From the NCBI RefSeq assembly GCF_008831285.2, contig NC_045143.1, positions 1,275,503 to 1,339,502 of the forward strand: 64,000 nt of DNA, given 5' to 3'. This DNA comes from Nymphaea colorata (Eukaryota > Streptophyta > Magnoliopsida > Nymphaeales > Nymphaeaceae). Position 1 is the stretch's first letter. Each line of letters opens with the position of its first letter. Positions 59,943 through 64,000 of the stretch are shown here, in pieces. A program made the position numbers and the translations under genes. Below the pieces are notes generated by a model. It was not told the origin of the DNA and searched no databases. It saw only the letters and a list, made by a program, of their open reading frames with translations.

Positions 59943-62900
59943 ATGGCGAACTTCATGAGAATGCTGGTGGTGCTGCCTCTGTTCATGGCCCTCTGTGTTG
60001 TCTCCGCATATGCTCAGCGTAAGCATCATCTCATGCATTTCCAAGATTGTCAATTGTCATCCCGTAGGAGGCCGCCGTTGCACGCTAGTTGCCTTTTCCT
60101 CTTGATTGTTTTAGATTAGATTTAGCACTGGAAAAGCGAAACTGTGGTCATTCGTGGCTCTCAGCACGGCGAAGTACAGCCAAGATATCCGGCCATCTTG
60201 ACGGAAATTCTCTGCACCATAAATGGGCTGTTGTTTGAGAAACTAATCTGGTCTGGTCTGATTTCGTGGTTTCTATTGTGTGCAGCCCTCTGACCGACAG
60301 TCATGCGCACTCCTGGTCACGTATTTGTGATCCCCAGATCTGAAAACCTCGAGAATAAGCACAGAAGTTATTTTTCCATGTACAAATATGGTTTTGTAAG
60401 AACTAAGAAATTGATGGTCAGAATCTTTTGGTCTTATAGATCCAACCCATCCACTCAAATACATCGTTTTATGTCATTTTCTAAGCTTTACATGCAGAAT
60501 GTATTCGTGTGATTATTCTCTGTAAGAAGAATATTGGAGGAGTGAGTTCCATTTAGTTCGCACTGAGCACCTGAAGTATGCCCGCATGTCCTTTTTCTTG
60601 TCGTGTACTACTCTGAGTTGAACACAGGAAAATCAAAACAAGAAAAACTAGTCTGAAGGGGAAGTTTGAAAGTTCAATCCAAACCCATTGACTTCAGATG
60701 ATTGAGAGGAGAGCGTACTGATGAAAATCGGTGTGAGCCATGATGCTTTTAGGCTACATAGTTCCAATGTTCAAGTTTTTATCCGTTTTCTCGTTTCTGT
60801 TTACTCTCCAATAGAACAAAACCTTGATTTTTCTATGGAGAAATAGGTACTCTAACATCAGAGCAAAGGCAAGCGTGGTCAAAGCCTGAGTATTGACGAA
60901 ATGCGGCTTTTGTGATGCTTATTAGGTTATGAAAATTCGACTGGTGTTACATGGATACATAGTCTTTCATATTAGATATATATCTCCCTCAGAGTAATTG
61001 AAAACCAACCAGCTGCTCATATGGCCCAAAAGGCATATCGTTCAGAACCTTGCTGCGTCAAATCATGCTGGCCCTGCCATTCATAGTTCACAAATTTAAA
61101 GTTCTTTTGCGGTCCGAACATCCCATAAGGTCTGCTATTATACAGATCAACAGGTGATTGTGTGTGGAAAATAACAATCCACAGGTTACTCTGCTAACAT
61201 CATTTCTTTCTTGTGTACAACTGCAGCCCTTGTGAGTGTCGATTGTGGAAGAACTGGTACGTCTGTTGGTTACCTTGGCTTGACATGGTCTGGAGATGAG
61301 CAGTACGTACAGACCGGCCAAATCGGAACAATTAAGATCGACAAAAGTACCCTCATACCACCACTGGCCACACTCCGCTACTTCCCTACAGGAAAGAAGA
61401 ACTGTTACACTTTCCCGGGCATCGGCCAGGGAAGCAAGATCCTCATTCGTGCCTGGTTTACCTATGGCAACTACGACGGCTTATCGTCTCCCCCTGTGTT
61501 CAGCCTCCAGTTTGACGGCAATTCTTGGAGCGACGTTACCACTTCTTTGAACAGCACAGCTATTGCCGAGATGATCTATGTCACCAAAGTTGATAATGTT
61601 AGCCTCTGTGTAGCTCAAACTCGCCCCCAAAATGTTCCCTTCATCTCTTGTCTTGAGATAAGAAGGCTTGGTGCAAAAATGTACACTGGTATGGACGTTG
61701 ACCGGCCCTTGCAGCTCATCGGGAGGTATGCCTATGGATCAAACAGTGTCGTGAGGTAAGCGGCCGTCTTTCTTAAGATTTGTTTGTGGTCGTTCTTGCA
61801 TATAAAGATTGAAAAAAATCTCAATTTCTCTAACCAAGTTGATGGATTTCTTGTCGGTTCTTGAAAACGGAGCAGATACTGTCTGACTTGAGGAAAGGTC
61901 ACATCAAGCATCAGTTGGCAGAAGATGATATGTACACATAAATATAATTGTGATTAAATAATTTTATGCCTTTTTGTGCAGGTATCCAGATGATACCTAT
62001 GATCGTGGCTGGCTTTTCATCAGTGATGAAACAAGCCTTGGGCTGACTACAATAACGAGCAGCTCCAACTTGATGACAACGAGACTGGTTGATCAACCAC
62101 CGGCCGCTGTCCTGCGGCAGGCAGTTACGCCATCGTCGAGCTCCGCTTCCAAACTCGTCGTCCCCATCCTCATCACGTCAGCGGTGCCAGTTCCTCACTA
62201 CGTCGTCTTCTATTTCTTGGAAGTATCGGATAATGGCAGCAGGGCCTTCACTTTCCTCATAGACGACAAGATTTTCTATAGCCAGTCAATATCCCCAAAT
62301 AGAACGGTGCTGGAGATATACAACCCTAATGTCAACCTATCTGCTAGCTCTGTATTTACGCTGGTGAGAGACAATGGCTCTGCTTTACCTCCCAGCATCA
62401 ACGCAGCTGAATTCTACAGGATCGGCGATTATTTCGTCAGTGGGACGGAGAGCTTGGACGGTATTCTCTCTCTCTCTCTCTTGCTCTCCCCTTCTCCCCC
62501 ACCCTCTGTCTCTCATAATTTCCTCCTCCCTCGTTGTAATTAGTGAAAGCGCTCGGTGAGTTTCAGAGGAGCTACGTGCAACTCCAGGCATGGAGCGGCG
62601 ACCCTTGTCTTCCCATCGGCTATGCCTGGGATTGGATCAATTGCAGTTCTGATCCGGCGCCAAGAGTTACCGCACTGTAAGTTCACTTTCTGTCTTTGTA
62701 AATGTGCTTTTATCAAATTGACACCACCCCCACCAAACTCACACCCCAACCCCAACCCCAACCCCACCCCTATGACAAATTCATTCTTTATTACTTCTAA
62801 TTTCATCCTCTATTACTTTTAATGTTATTATCTTCACATCGCTATTTTCTTAGGAAGATTGTCATTTAAAAGGCATGTCATTCTACTGAATCACTCTTTT

Positions 62901-63882
62901 CTTTCTTTTCCAAGTGACACTTTATTTTAGCCCTTAGCCGTATTAGACCACTAAGAGGCAGCTTCCTCTCAGCGTCGGCAGCGAAAATCAATCAAAGCCC
63001 TCCTCTAATTCTCTTATATATTCTTCTGTCTCAGGAAATTGAGCGGCTATGGGCTCACTGGTTCCCTTGCAGACTTCAGTGGCTTGACTGCTCTTCAAAC
63101 GATGTGAGTTGCACAGTTTGCTGTGTTTGCCCTCTCCTATTCAGGTACATTCAAGGAATCTTTTGTTTTATTGTGGCAGTGATTTGCATAATAACAGTTT
63201 GAGCGGTAACATTCCAGAATTTCTTGGCAAATTTACCTTTTTGACGGAATTGTAAGTGCAAAACACACATTACTACTAGTTCTTCTTTTAACCATGGCTG
63301 GGGAGATGCAAGTTTATGATTCTCTTTTGTGTCTGTCGTTTGGGCTACTGGCCCCTTGAAAATTTTGCAGAGAATATTGATATTTCTTCTGCATGCTTCT
63401 CCATGTTTTCATATTTCGTTGCTATCCTTTCTCTTGGGCAATTGCTTTTTGTTCATTGAACAGAAGTGTAATGTGTATGGCAGGAACTTGGCTGATAATC
63501 AATTTAATGGCTCCGTGCCTTCATCATTGACCAGCAACTCAAAGATCCACCTAAAGTATGAGACAGCGGCATTATAAACCTGGTTTGCTTTGTATCACAA
63601 TTTTTTAGAAAAGAGGACCACTTTCAGGGTGGAAACCTAGCATTGCAGGCAAGTCCCCCTGATAGTGTAAACTCCATGCTCAGGCTAAAAGAACCACTAA
63701 CCTTCTTCCGTTCCATTGCAGCATTTCTGGAAACAACTTGTCTGGAAACTCAAGTGACACTACAAACAAGAAGAAGAGTCATGCAGGCATAATAGCTGGA
63801 GCAGTCATTGCCTCTTTCCTGTTTTTGCTGCTTGTGATTTTAGCTGTCTTTTGCATTTTCAAGAAGAAACCAAGCACTGCAG
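59943..63882 (+). CDS. Malectin-like LRR receptor-like kinase (LRR-I type), 5' part; kinase domain beyond the window
   Basis: Exons 59943-60018, 61227-61755, 61982-62460, 62544-62676, 63035-63103, 63180-63251, 63484-63555 and 63722-63882 join in frame to 530 residues. Residues 1-25 (MANFMRMLVVLPLFMALCVV, then SAYAQ) form a signal peptide. The malectin-like ectodomain follows: LVSVDCGRTG, LTWSGDEQYVQTG, LRYFPTGKKNCYTFP, GSKILIRAWFTYGNYDG, FSLQFDGNSW, PFISCLEIRRLG and YPDDTYDRGW. GDPCLPIGYAWDWINCS leads into three LRRs, each on its own ~70-nt exon with the same phase. A membrane segment (about GIIAGAVIASFLFLLLVILA) precedes KKKP. The cytoplasmic Ser/Thr kinase expected in this family lies to the right. 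Relatives act in symbiosis, immunity or development; the ligand cannot be told from sequence. The exact exon 8 end is ambiguous (63882 or 63897). Confidence 0.9.
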
Positions 63883-64000
63883 GTGAGTCGATCACAGGTA
63901 AGGCAGCTAGCTTGTCTTCCTTTGACTTTCCTTCTCCTCCTTTCTGCTCCAAATTTCTAACTCAAGAAGGTACTCGTGGTCATATGGGCCTCCAATGGTT

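Overview
The window is nuclear DNA of a land plant, most likely a flowering plant. The evidence is spliced genes with GT-AG introns and plant-type families: UFL1, a MAKR-type kinase regulator, type I chalcone isomerases and a malectin-like LRR receptor kinase. There is also a Ty1/copia retrotransposon and many TA and GA microsatellites in AT-rich spacers. I cannot name the species. All gene models below were built by hand from splice signals and reading-frame continuity.

Layout. 122-8863 (+): the last four coding exons of UFL1 (E3 UFM1-protein ligase). One intron of 7.5 kb holds a complete, young, minus-strand copia element (1351-6751) with two LTRs, a target-site duplication, PBS, PPT and two long ORFs separated by a frameshift. 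10041-14268 (+): a CFAP298 (C21orf59/Kurly, DUF2870)-like gene whose first five exons join in frame; its 3' end is unresolved. 16826-17977 (-): a single-exon MAKR-family membrane-associated kinase regulator. 22300-36317 (-): a 17-exon gene for a 670-residue coiled-coil protein, conserved in plants and possibly of the 'ELKS/Rab6-interacting/CAST' annotation group. Its introns carry MITEs and a very long TA tract.

36.4-59.9 kb is repeat-rich and contains the chalcone isomerase (CHI) family: CHI copy 1 (42778-43706), CHI copy 2 (52215-53240) and an exon-1-only relic (56160-56268). Copies 1 and 2 share exons, introns and flanks, so they arose by segmental duplication. Copy 2 keeps the expected active-site Tyr; copy 1 has Phe there and stops four codons early. 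Between and around them lie a TRIM-like mini-retrotransposon inside a TA microsatellite, a five-copy tandem array with an inverted partner, and several dispersed repeat pairs.

The right end holds a broken malectin-like receptor-kinase pseudogene (56385-57422, -) head-to-head with an intact malectin-LRR receptor kinase gene (59943 onward, +). The kinase domain of the latter lies beyond the window. I see no operon-like or obviously new multi-gene system. The points most worth checking are the CHI copy 1 active-site change, the CFAP298-like gene, and the nested small transposons.
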